Assembly: GCA_965200095.1 (NCBI GenBank)
Contig: OZ241350.1
Span: forward strand, 2,418,001 to 2,482,000
Reading direction: 5' to 3'
From: JANQOH01 sp965200095
Lineage (GTDB): Bacteria; Pseudomonadota; Alphaproteobacteria; UBA7887
DNA length: 64,000 nt
Shown: piece after piece, positions 26,341 through 33,815 of the stretch
How positions within the stretch are numbered: the first letter of the stretch is position 1
Layout of the letters: each line of letters begins with the position of its first letter
Made by a program: the position numbers and the translations under genes
Notes under the pieces: model-generated
The model's input: the letters and a program-made list of their open reading frames with translations, nothing else
The model's database searches: none
Told to the model about the DNA's origin: nothing

Positions 26341-27708
26341 ATGAACCTGCGCGCCCTCGCCATTGCGTCCCTCTCCGCGTCGTGCCTGTTCGCCGCCGCC
26401 TCGCAGGCCGGGGCGCAGCCCCCCGGAGCCGAACCGCTCCCGTCCGCCGGCGCCGGCGGCGACTCCCCCGGCGCGCCGTTCGAGCGGATGCTCGAAAGCG
26501 GCGTCGCCTGCGGACGCGCCTTCGAGGTCTCCAGCCTCTCCGGCATGGACTGTTTCTCCGGAGAACTCGGCGGTTTCCTCGTCGGCGCCGCCGCCCGCCT
26601 CGCCGAACGCTCGGGCCGCGAACTCTTCGGACCCCGCTTCCATGTCGTCCAGCGCCTCTCCTGGTCCCCCTTCGGAGAGGGCCTGAGCGGAAATCTCGAC
26701 GCCGTCCTCCCCCTCGCCTTCCTCTCCGGAACCGACGCCGTCGAGGCCGGAGAGGAAACCCGCGCCGTCTTCCTCCAGCAGGGCGTCACCCGATGGCGCG
26801 ACGCCCGCGGCTTCCGACGCAACGACGCCCGATTCGGAGCCGCATATCGCTTCTCCCTCTCGCACCGACCCGGCGGCGACATTCTCGGCGTCCAGGCCGT
26901 CGTGCAGGAAAACCTCGAACGCGGCCACAGGCGCTTCGTCGCCGGCCTCGACTATGCCGGGCGCTGGGGCGTCGGCTCCTTGCAGCAATTCGTTCCCGCC
27001 ACGGGCTGGCGACCGGGCCGCTGGGGCTACGAGGAGCGACCGCGGGGCGGAACCAGACTCGGCCTGCGGCTGGACGCCACGACCGCCCTGTCCGTCGAGA
27101 CCTCGCTGGCCCGCTGGGACGAGGACGGAACGGGACAGTCCGTCACCGACGGGCGCGTGGCCTTGGGATGGCGACCCCATCCGTGGCTGAGCCTGGAGGC
27201 CGGCCTTGCGGGCATCGGCGAGGCCGAGGAGCAGGGCGCGCTGCGCTTCGCCGTCCGCGTGCCCCTCGGCGGCGGCGCAAACGGCCGCGCCCCGAAATGG
27301 AGCGGTCTGGGCGTCGCCGGCGGCTCGCAAGCCCCCGCCGACCTCTGGCGCCCCATCGAAAATGTCGAGCGCCTCGAAATCGTCGAGCGCGTCATGACCC
27401 CGGAGCAATTGCTGCGAACCGGAGCCATCGAGGCGCGGTTCCTCCAGGACAGCGCAGCCACCGGAGCCGAAATCGGCGTCGAAGTCTCCATCCCCGCATC
27501 GTTGCCCGACGACCTGCGCCTGGAGCTGCGCCTCGAACCGGGCGACGGCGACAACCCCGCCGTGGCCGGCGAGGACTTCGTCGACGAACCCGTCGCCGTC
27601 ACAATCCCCGCAGGAAGCACCGCAGCGCGGGTTTCCATCCGCCTGCTGCGCAACGCCGGACTGCAAGCCGGGCGCAGCCTCTCCGTCGCCGTCGCCCTCG
27701 CAGCCTGA
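26341..27708 (+). CDS. Inverse-autotransporter-type outer membrane beta-barrel
   Basis: This 455-residue protein has a signal peptide (ALAIASLSASCLFAAASQAGA). It resembles the intimin/invasin inverse autotransporter beta domain: alternating barrel strands with FVAGLDYAGRWGVGSLQQF, then the diagnostic GW...RWGYEERPRGGTRLGLRL strand pair and TALSVETSLARWD. After the barrel (to about residue 310) the tail ends in a Calx-beta-like stretch with DEPVAVTIPAGSTAARVSIRL. Known family members export C-terminal Ig-like adhesin passengers; this one has only about 140 residues after the barrel. GGGAG precedes the ATG. It starts 52 bp after the lipoprotein cassette on the same strand. Confidence 0.65.
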   Translation: MNLRALAIASLSASCLFAAASQAGAQPPGAEPLPSAGAGGDSPGAPFERMLESGVACGRAFEVSSLSGMDCFSGELGGFLVGAAARLAERSGRELFGPRFHVVQRLSWSPFGEGLSGNLDAVLPLAFLSGTDAVEAGEETRAVFLQQGVTRWRDARGFRRNDARFGAAYRFSLSHRPGGDILGVQAVVQENLERGHRRFVAGLDYAGRWGVGSLQQFVPATGWRPGRWGYEERPRGGTRLGLRLDATTALSVETSLARWDEDGTGQSVTDGRVALGWRPHPWLSLEAGLAGIGEAEEQGALRFAVRVPLGGGANGRAPKWSGLGVAGGSQAPADLWRPIENVERLEIVERVMTPEQLLRTGAIEARFLQDSAATGAEIGVEVSIPASLPDDLRLELRLEPGDGDNPAVAGEDFVDEPVAVTIPAGSTAARVSIRLLRNAGLQAGRSLSVAVALAA

Positions 27709-27772
27709 CCGGCGCCAACGCCGGGCGGAACGCGCCGTCGCAAACCGGAACTTCATTCGGGGAGTCGGAAAC

Positions 27773-29098
27773 ATGACGAACATGTTGAGCACCATTCGCA
27801 ACGCCCTGGCGATCTTCGCCGTCGCCGGCATCGCCATCTTCATGCTCGCCGCATGCCTCGGCGGAGGAGGAGGAAGCGGAGACTCGTCGCCAACGCCAAC
27901 GCCAACGCGAATGACGGTTACGCCGGCGCCGACGCCAACGCCGACGCCAACGCCAACGCGATACGGCGCCTATGCGTATGGTATACCGAGTGGAGAAAGA
28001 CGAGGGTATGTATGGGCGTTCCGCAGCAGCGACAACAGTGCTGCGGAGGCGCTTACCGCCGCCCAGAATAGGTGTGCCCAGCTGCTTGGGTCTCCTTGCG
28101 AGACGTCGCGAAGTTTCACAAACAGCTGCGCTGCCATTGCGGTGAGTGAGTGCCCTGTCGGCTCCTGCAGGACTCCGGCTATTGGCGCTGTCTCTGGAAG
28201 TAGTTCTAGAAGGGAAGCTGAAACGGCTGCTATTACATTATGTGAGAGGGCAGCGTCGAGCAGAGTGGCCGGAACTTGTCGTGTAGATACCGGCGACGAT
28301 GGAGAGCCGGGCTCCTATTGTGCCGGAGTTGATGACGGCGGCGATGACGGCGGCGACGGCGACGGCGACGGCGGCGACGACGGCGACGACGGCGACGGCG
28401 ACGGCGGCGACGACGGCGACGATGGCGACGGCGATAACCGGGCTCCCCGGACGCGAGGATCCATCCCGGACCAGACGCTGAGGGTGGGAGGGACCGTAAC
28501 AATAGACCTGTCGCGCTATTTCACGGATCCGGATGGAGACAGGTTGACCTACTCCTTCCGCTTGAGTGAGGGGCAGGAAAACCAGGTGCGCGCCAGTATT
28601 TCGGGCGACAGCCTGCGAATCCAGGGCGTGACGCCGCCGGGGCCAAACGTCAGGGTGGTTGCAAGCGATCCAAGCGGCAGTCAGGTGTATCAGGATTTCA
28701 GGGCGCGGGTATCGGCAGGATACGCCGCCTTGGCGATTGCTACATCCCACCGCGGAACAGGGTATGCATGGGCGTTCGATTACGGCGACAGTGCGGCGGC
28801 GACGGAGCGCGCCGCCGTGAATCGGTGTGAGGGGCTGTCCGGGTCTGGCGGTTCTTGCAGGCTGGTGGGGCGCGCTTACACAAACTCCTGCCTTGCCATA
28901 GCGGTGAGTGAGTGCCGCTCCGGCACCTGTACTTGGGGCAGTTCCGGCGGAAGAACCAGGAGTGAAGCTGAAACGGCTGCTATAGCAGCCTGTGAGAGGA
29001 GTGCGTCAGGCACAAGCCTAGCCAGAACTTGTCGCATATCTACCGGTACCTACCAAGGCCAGCGACTTCCGGGCGTCGTCTGTCTGGGAGTCGAATAG
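27773..29098 (+). CDS. Lipoprotein with two DUF4189 domains
   Basis: The 441-residue predicted lipoprotein has its signal ending at MLAAC. A Pro-Thr linker precedes a first DUF4189-like domain (YVWAFRSSDNSAAEALTAAQNRC ending in an ETAAITLCERAA...GTCRV segment). An Asp-Gly linker of about 35 residues follows, then an Ig/cadherin-like module (DPDGDRLTYSF near 255) and a second DUF4189 domain (GYAWAFDYGDSAAATERAAVNRC to RTCRIS). DUF4189 is a cysteine-rich secreted domain of unknown function. Low-complexity linkers are encoded by hexanucleotide repeats. Parts of the gene are visibly less GC-rich than the cell-wall cluster. A GGGGAG site precedes the ATG. Confidence 0.75.
   Translation: MTNMLSTIRNALAIFAVAGIAIFMLAACLGGGGGSGDSSPTPTPTRMTVTPAPTPTPTPTPTRYGAYAYGIPSGERRGYVWAFRSSDNSAAEALTAAQNRCAQLLGSPCETSRSFTNSCAAIAVSECPVGSCRTPAIGAVSGSSSRREAETAAITLCERAASSRVAGTCRVDTGDDGEPGSYCAGVDDGGDDGGDGDGDGGDDGDDGDGDGGDDGDDGDGDNRAPRTRGSIPDQTLRVGGTVTIDLSRYFTDPDGDRLTYSFRLSEGQENQVRASISGDSLRIQGVTPPGPNVRVVASDPSGSQVYQDFRARVSAGYAALAIATSHRGTGYAWAFDYGDSAAATERAAVNRCEGLSGSGGSCRLVGRAYTNSCLAIAVSECRSGTCTWGSSGGRTRSEAETAAIAACERSASGTSLARTCRISTGTYQGQRLPGVVCLGVE
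28331..28435 (+). repeat. GGCGAC-type hexanucleotide repeat in coding sequence
   Basis: A run built of GGCGAC, GATGAC and GACGGC units encodes the Asp-Gly linker of the DUF4189 lipoprotein. A second coding microsatellite of CCAACG units (27890-27911 and 27931-27960) encodes the Thr-Pro linker. Unit length is a multiple of three, so expansion or contraction would alter linker length without breaking the frame. Confidence 0.75.
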
Positions 29099-29615
29099 TC
29101 GCTGTCCGGATATCGGATCGGGGATGGGGCGCAAGCGGTGATCGTTTCGTCCCTCCCAATCCGACATCATTGCGAACCGGAGAACGACCCCGATGTTCAC
29201 CGACGGCCGCCGCACTGCCGCTGGCCTGCCGCCGCTCGCCGCGGCGTTCGACGCCGACGCGATGGACGCCGAAACCCGGGGTTCCGCAGCCTGCCGACGA
29301 GCGCCCGCTTCGCCGAACGGCCCCGCAGGCCGCTGGCGGCAGGCCTGCGCTTCCGTGAGGGAGGCGCCGGCGCCGCCCCCCGCCATCGGCGCGATGAAAT
29401 AATCGAGCGCACCGCTGGTTTCGGGGCGGCCAGCGTCGCATACCGGGTCCGTTCCGGCGCGCTCCTGCGTCCGGGCGCGCGAAGGAATCCTGTTCGCGTG
29501 CTGCTCCTCGTCATTCCCGCGAAAGAGCGTGTGAAGAAATCGGGCGGCTGTCATCGTGACGGACGGATTGCCGAGGCATCGGCATTGTAAAGACAATATC
29601 CATCGAATAATACTT
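29099..29615. other. Intergenic stretch with no supported gene
   Basis: About 500 bp after the DUF4189 lipoprotein. A 69-codon ORF at 29193-29402 with a weak GGAGAA upstream is the only candidate and shows no recognisable features. From about 29510 the sequence contains truncated pieces of the dispersed repeat (CGTCATTCCCGCGAAAGAG, then GTGTGAAGAAATCG). Confidence 0.5.
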
Positions 29616-29720
29616 CGTCATTCCCGCGAAAGCGGGAATCCGGAGGCGGCCGTCCGCAATGTCGGCGCTGTTTTTCTTACGGAAACGCCGCAACGGATTC
29701 CCGCTTTCGCGGGAATGACG
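29616..29720. repeat. 105-bp inverted-repeat element (MITE-like), copy A
   Basis: Both ends carry the hairpin ATTCCCGCGAAAGCGGGAAT in inverted orientation, each preceded outside by CGTC/GACG. The interior holds a GGAGGCGG...CCGTCCGCAATGTCGGCG...TTTTTCTTACGGAAACGCCGC core. No coding capacity. Similar elements occur at 31281, 31474 and 31667, and in tandem from 33816. Confidence 0.85.
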
Positions 29721-29792
29721 AAGAGTAGTAGCGTCTTTCGATTTCTTCACACGCTCGAAAGCGGGAATCCGTTGCGGCGTTTCCACAAGGAA

Positions 29793-29911
29793 AAACGCGC
29801 CGCTATCGATGAATGCGAGCGCGCAGCGACAGGGCCGGGAACTTCCGGAACCTGTCGCGTATCCACCGGCGATCGGGGAGAAGCGGCCATCTTTTGTGTC
29901 GGAGCAGCCGG
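29793..29911 (+). pseudogene. DUF4189 domain remnant
   Basis: The reading frame KRAAIDECERAATGPGTSG...TCRVSTGDRGE..IFCVGA corresponds to the C-terminal third of the DUF4189 domain (compare ETAAIAACERSASG...ARTCRIST in the gene at 27773 and the end of the gene at 36263). It has no start. It begins directly after a truncated dRS3-like repeat (AAGCGGGAATCCG), suggesting that repeat expansion or recombination removed the front of the gene. It sits just ahead of the nuclease-like gene, as the intact DUF4189 gene does in the second module. Confidence 0.75.
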
Positions 29912-29944
29912 ACAGGCGCTATTGTCGGCGCGATGGGGGGCGCG

Positions 29945-30730
29945 ATGACCGGTCGGGCGCTTTTGGCGGGGCTGTGGGGGCTGGCGGCGGGGTGCGCCGC
30001 GGCGGCGGATGCGCCGGCGTCGGAGGTCGCCGTTGCTGTCGAATTGGCGCTCGGCGACGCGGTCCCCCCCGTCGCGTCGCCGTCGGGGCTGCCGGGGCCG
30101 CCGGTCGATTACGAATGGCCGGTGGTGCGGGCGATCGACGGCGCGACGCTGCTTGTGGATGCGGGCGCGGACCTGCCGCCCGAACTGGCGATGCTGACGG
30201 TGCAGGTGCGCCCGCCCGCCGGCTGGGTCGCACGGTTTCTGGGTCCGGACATGGTTTCGGAAGTGCTGGCCGGGGCGGCGGTGGTCATCCGCAACCCGCG
30301 CTGGGGAGGGCCTGACGACAGCGGCCGGGTTGTCGCGGACGTGATCGTCGATGGAGAGAATCTGTCGGCGGCGCTCGCCCAAGTCCTCGAAGCGTATTCC
30401 GAGGGGTGGCCGGCGGCGGATTACGAATGGCCGGTGGTGGAGATCATCGACGGCGCGACTCTTGTCGTCGATGCGAGCGCGGACCTGCCGCCCGATCTTT
30501 CGAGGCTGACGGTGCGCGTCGGCGGGCTGGGCGGCGGCGGGACATTTCAGCTTGAGGGCGCCGATTTCGTTTCGAGACGGCTTGCGGCGGCGTCGGAGGT
30601 CGTCATCCGCAACCCGCAGTTCGGACGGCCGGACTGCGAATGCCAGGTCGTTGCCGATGTGCTCATCGACGGCGAAGATCTCCTGGTGCTGTCGCTGGCG
30701 GAATGGCCTGATCGGCGACGCCCGCGATGA
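29945..30730 (+). CDS. Secreted tandem nuclease-like (SNase-fold-like) protein
   Basis: The 261-residue product has a signal peptide (ALLAGLWGLAAGCAAAADA) and two copies of a domain of about 95 residues. Each starts DYEWPVV.xIDGATLxVDA and ends VVADVxIDGExL. This echoes the staphylococcal-nuclease pattern (VVDGDTLxV ... RxLADVxVDGxxL), but the catalytic RLxGIDAPE strand is not recognisable, so enzymatic activity is doubtful. It is paralogous to the gene at 37276. The start was set to MTGRALLAG by comparison with that paralogue; another in-frame ATG lies 12 bp upstream. It overlaps the next gene by 4 bp (ATGA). Confidence 0.65.
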   Translation: MTGRALLAGLWGLAAGCAAAADAPASEVAVAVELALGDAVPPVASPSGLPGPPVDYEWPVVRAIDGATLLVDAGADLPPELAMLTVQVRPPAGWVARFLGPDMVSEVLAGAAVVIRNPRWGGPDDSGRVVADVIVDGENLSAALAQVLEAYSEGWPAADYEWPVVEIIDGATLVVDASADLPPDLSRLTVRVGGLGGGGTFQLEGADFVSRRLAAASEVVIRNPQFGRPDCECQVVADVLIDGEDLLVLSLAEWPDRRRPR

Positions 30731-31065
30731 CGGCGCGGGGGGCGCTGTGCGGGCTGGCGCTGGCGCTCGGCGCGGCGGGCGCGGCGGCGGACGACGACGG
30801 CTATGCGGCGGGCGGCGATTGCGTCGAGCGCTTTCGGGAAAGCGCGACAGCCATGAGGGCCGAATTTCCGGGGTTCGGCCGGTATTTTGGGGCGCTCGAG
30901 ATGTCGGAAGTGTGCGCGCTGGCGGACTTGATGGCGGCTATGGTCGATGCAAACAGGCGCGGCGACGAGGCGGCTTTGGACGAATTGAAGGAACGCTTCG
31001 CCGAGAGCGAGCGGGAGCGCGAAGAGAGGCGCCAACGGGCGATCGACTGGTTGTTCGGCCAATGA
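30727..31065 (+). CDS. Small secreted protein, unknown function
   Basis: This 112-residue product has a signal peptide (RGALCGLALALGAAGAAA), two cysteines (CVERFRESA, EVCALADLMAAM) and a charged helical C-terminus (RFAESEREREERRQRAIDW) that could form a coiled coil. It is translationally coupled to the nuclease-like gene by ATGA. Its stop overlaps an ATG at 31062 that begins MNRAWTRRDRNR, the truncated start of a gene homologous to the one at 38028. There is no counterpart of this small gene in the second module. Confidence 0.55.
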   Translation: MTARGALCGLALALGAAGAAADDDGYAAGGDCVERFRESATAMRAEFPGFGRYFGALEMSEVCALADLMAAMVDANRRGDEAALDELKERFAESEREREERRQRAIDWLFGQ

Positions 31066-31103
31066 ACCGGGCGTGGACGCGGCGCGACCGCAACCGGTCC
31101 GCG

Positions 31104-31184
31104 CGGCTTCGACGCCGGCAAGAAGGTCAAGGGCCGCAAGCGCCATATCGTCGCCGACACCGGCGGGTTGCTCGTTGGGGCGCC
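31104..31184 (+). pseudogene. IS5-type transposase fragment
   Basis: The frame GFDAGKKVKGRKRHIVADTG followed by GLLVGAP matches the conserved segment of IS5/IS1182-type DDE transposases around the second catalytic aspartate. Only about 27 codons remain, with no ends and no other transposase motifs. It truncates the ORF beginning at 31062 and leads into the dRS3-like repeats. Confidence 0.7.
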
Positions 31185-31280
31185 GAAGAGACGGCACAGC
31201 GGAAGGTAATAACCTTCCGGCGATATCTCGTCATTCCCGCGAAAGAGTGTGTGAAGAAATCGAGAGACGCTACTACTCTT

Positions 31281-31386
31281 CGTCATTCCCGCGAAAGCGG
31301 GAATCCGGAGGCGGTCGTCCGCAATATCGGCGCGGTTTTTCTTACGGAAACGCCGCAAAGAGATTCCCGCTTTCGCGGGAATGACG
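31281..31386. repeat. Inverted-repeat element (MITE-like), copy B
   Basis: About 106 bp with inverted ATTCCCGCGAAAGCGGGAAT ends and the same core as copy A. A truncated left end (CGTCATTCCCGCGAAAGAGT) lies 50 bp upstream at 31229. Confidence 0.85.
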
Positions 31387-31473
31387 AGTATTTGTAAGGG
31401 CGGCCCTCACTATAACGGTCGGAGCGCCGAAGGGGCCGGCGCGGCAAAACACAATAACCCGCCAATAATACTT

Positions 31474-31579
31474 CGTCATTCCCGCAAAAGCGGGAATCCG
31501 CCTGCGCCGTTCCCACAAGGAAAGCCGCGCCGATATTGCGGACGGCCGCCTCCGGATTCCCGCTTTCGCGGGAATGACG
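31474..31579. repeat. Inverted-repeat element (MITE-like), copy C
   Basis: About 106 bp. The left hairpin has one change (CGCAAAAGCG instead of CGCGAAAGCG). The core is inverted relative to copy B, reading CCGCCTGCGCC...GGCGGCCG. It is joined to copies B and D by a shared linker containing CTCACTATAACGGTCGGAGC. Confidence 0.8.
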
Positions 31580-31666
31580 AGTATTTGTGAGGATGGCTCT
31601 CACTATAACGGTCGGAGCGCCGAAGAATTCGGCGCCGCAAAAAACAGTGATCCGCCAATAATACTT

Positions 31667-31772
31667 CGTCATTCCCGCAAAAGCGGGAATCCGGAGGTGG
31701 TCGTCCGCAATGTCCGCCCGGTTTTTCTTACGGAAACGCCGCAAAGAGATTCCCGCTTTCGCGGGAATGGCG
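31667..31772. repeat. Inverted-repeat element (MITE-like), copy D
   Basis: About 106 bp with the same altered left hairpin as copy C and the core orientation of copy B. The right end has one substitution (GGAATGGCG for GGAATGACG). Confidence 0.8.
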
Positions 31773-32150
31773 AGTACCTACAACGCTGTTCTGTTTCCTC
31801 ACACACTCTTTCGCGGGAATGATGATGAGTAGTGCGGGCGGTCGATTCCTTCGCACGCTCGTATGCAGCGAGACTCTCGTCGCGTCGACCGGCGCGCGTT
31901 GTGCGGGCGCGGCGGAAAGCTGCGCCGGGCCGGGCGGGATCCGACGATGGCGCCGGCGGGCGGCATATCCGAACCCGGCGGCGCCCCGCCTTCGGCCGCG
32001 ACCGTCGCGGGAGCGCCGGCGCGACGCTCTGGCGATCGGGCGTCCCCCATGCCATAATGGCGGGCGGGCGCAACGGGCGTTTCGGCTTCCGGTTCGAGCG
32101 GTCGGCCGGGCCGCGCCGAAGGCGTCTCTCCCTCCAGCGAAAGACGGCGC
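31773..32150. other. Leader region of the Slam-like gene
   Basis: About 380 bp with truncated repeat ends (CACACTCTTTCGCGGGAATG near 31800, then TTCCTTCGCACGCTCG) followed by GC-rich sequence without a supported ORF. CCAGCGAAAGACGGCGC precedes the Slam ATG. No clear promoter. Confidence 0.4.
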
Positions 32151-33653
32151 ATGATGTTTTTCGGCAGAATCCTGCGCGCCGGCATGGCGGCGCTTCTCAT
32201 CTTCGCGTGCGCGGCGAGCGCGGCGTCGGCGGAGGAGACCGCGCCGGCCGCGGACCCGGCCCCGGAGGTGGAACGGGCGCGCCGGATGATCTTTTCGGGC
32301 GATCCGATGGGCGCTCTCGAAGCGCTGCGCGCGCTGGCGTCGGAACGGCCGGGCGACACCGATGTGCTGTTCTTCCGCGGCATGGCGGCGGCGGCCGCGG
32401 CGGCCCTTCCGGACGGCAGCCCCGCGGCGCCCGCCGCCGACGCCGACCGGCGCGCGCTTTTCGACGAAGCCGCGGCGAGCTACCGGGAAATCCTCGACGA
32501 ACGACCGGGGCTGGCGGCGGCGCGGCTGGAGCTCGCGCGGGTGCTGTTCGCGCGCGGGCGCTGCCTGGAGGAGCCCGACGACATTCTCGCGCATCTCATC
32601 GGCGACGATTGCGACGCGGCGGCGCATCATTTCCGCCTCGCGCTGGCGGGCGACCTGCCCGAGGCCATCGTCGAGGCGGTGTCGCAATTCCTCGCGGCGA
32701 TCCGCGCGCGCAAACGGGTGTCCGGCTCGTTCTCGCTGGCCGTCGCGCCCGACAGCAACCTCAACGCGGCGACCTCGGCGCGGAGTTACACGTCGCGGCT
32801 GCGCAACTTCTTCACCGGCGAAGCGCTGGAATTCGAGATCGACCCGGAGAGTCGCGCGACCTCCGGCGTCGGTCTGGTGATCGCCGCCGGGGGAGAGTAT
32901 CGACACCCCATCCCCTACCCCCTTCATGAGCAGTCGGCGACCCGCCTGCGGCTCGGCGGCAGTCTCTATCGCCGCGAATACGCCCGGCGACAGTTCGACG
33001 ACATGACCTTATCGCTGCATGCGGGGCCGCAGCTGCTGTTCCGGCGCAGCCTGGCGAGCGTGCTCGTCAAGGCCGAACGCCGGTCCTACGGCGGCGACCC
33101 GGTGAGCCGCGCGCTCGGCTTTCGCGTCGAGGGCGGGGTGCAGATCGGCGAACGGCTGTGGCTGAGCGGCGGCGTGGAGCGGACCGAGCAGCGCTACAGC
33201 GACGCTGTCCTCTACGACGGCCCGCGCGTCGCCTACGACATCGACCTGAGCTGGTCGGCGACTCCGGCGATAACCCTCGGGGCGCGCGGAGGGTGGCATC
33301 GGACGCGCCCGCGAGCGCTGGACGCGAAGCCCTTGCGGACGCGCTTCGGCCATGTCGGCGGCTACGGCGTCGCCGATTTGCCGCCGCTTCTGGGCCTTCG
33401 CGGCTTCGAGGTCGGCCTCTTCCACACCGTCGGGTTCACGCGCTACGACGCGCCGGGATACTTTCTGATCACGCCCGATGCGCGCCGCGACCGGTTTTCC
33501 GTCACGCGCCTGACCGCCGCCAACGACCAGCTCGAACTGTTCGGCTTCACCCCGACGGTCTCGGTGGCGCACGAACGGCGCAACACGAACATCGCCGAGG
33601 TGTTCGACTACCGCCGCAGCCGCGCCGAAATCGCCGTGCGCCGCCTGTTCTGA
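32151..33653 (+). CDS. Slam-like surface lipoprotein assembly modifier
   Basis: The 500-residue product has a signal peptide (AGMAALLIFACAASAASAEE), an N-terminal helical TPR-like domain (about 35-190: FSGDPMGALEALRALA, FDEAAASYREILDERPGLAAARLELARVLF) and a C-terminal barrel. The barrel begins with the DUF560/Slam hallmark VSGSFSLAVAPDSNLNAATS and contains SGVGLVIAAGGEY, LRLGGSLYRREY and a final strand pair ending in Phe. Slam proteins, known from Neisseria and other Proteobacteria, move lipoproteins to the cell surface. An in-frame ATG at 32154 is an alternative start. No TbpB-like substrate is adjacent; the DUF4189 and other lipoproteins of this island are possible clients. Confidence 0.8.
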   Translation: MMFFGRILRAGMAALLIFACAASAASAEETAPAADPAPEVERARRMIFSGDPMGALEALRALASERPGDTDVLFFRGMAAAAAAALPDGSPAAPAADADRRALFDEAAASYREILDERPGLAAARLELARVLFARGRCLEEPDDILAHLIGDDCDAAAHHFRLALAGDLPEAIVEAVSQFLAAIRARKRVSGSFSLAVAPDSNLNAATSARSYTSRLRNFFTGEALEFEIDPESRATSGVGLVIAAGGEYRHPIPYPLHEQSATRLRLGGSLYRREYARRQFDDMTLSLHAGPQLLFRRSLASVLVKAERRSYGGDPVSRALGFRVEGGVQIGERLWLSGGVERTEQRYSDAVLYDGPRVAYDIDLSWSATPAITLGARGGWHRTRPRALDAKPLRTRFGHVGGYGVADLPPLLGLRGFEVGLFHTVGFTRYDAPGYFLITPDARRDRFSVTRLTAANDQLELFGFTPTVSVAHERRNTNIAEVFDYRRSRAEIAVRRLF

Positions 33654-33815
33654 AAACGCGATTCCCGGGACAGGGCGTGCGAAGAAATCGGGCGAGTCTC
33701 ACTACGATGGTCGGGGCGCCGAAAAATGGTGCGGTGGGAGACGACAACCCTCCGACAACACTTCGTCATTCCCGAGAAAGAGCGTGCGAGGAAATCGAGA
33801 GGCGCTACTACTCTT

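Noticed and set aside
29193..29402. 69-codon ORF in the intergenic stretch
   Set aside because: Weak ribosome site, Arg/Ala-rich composition as expected from random high-GC sequence, and no counterpart in the second module.
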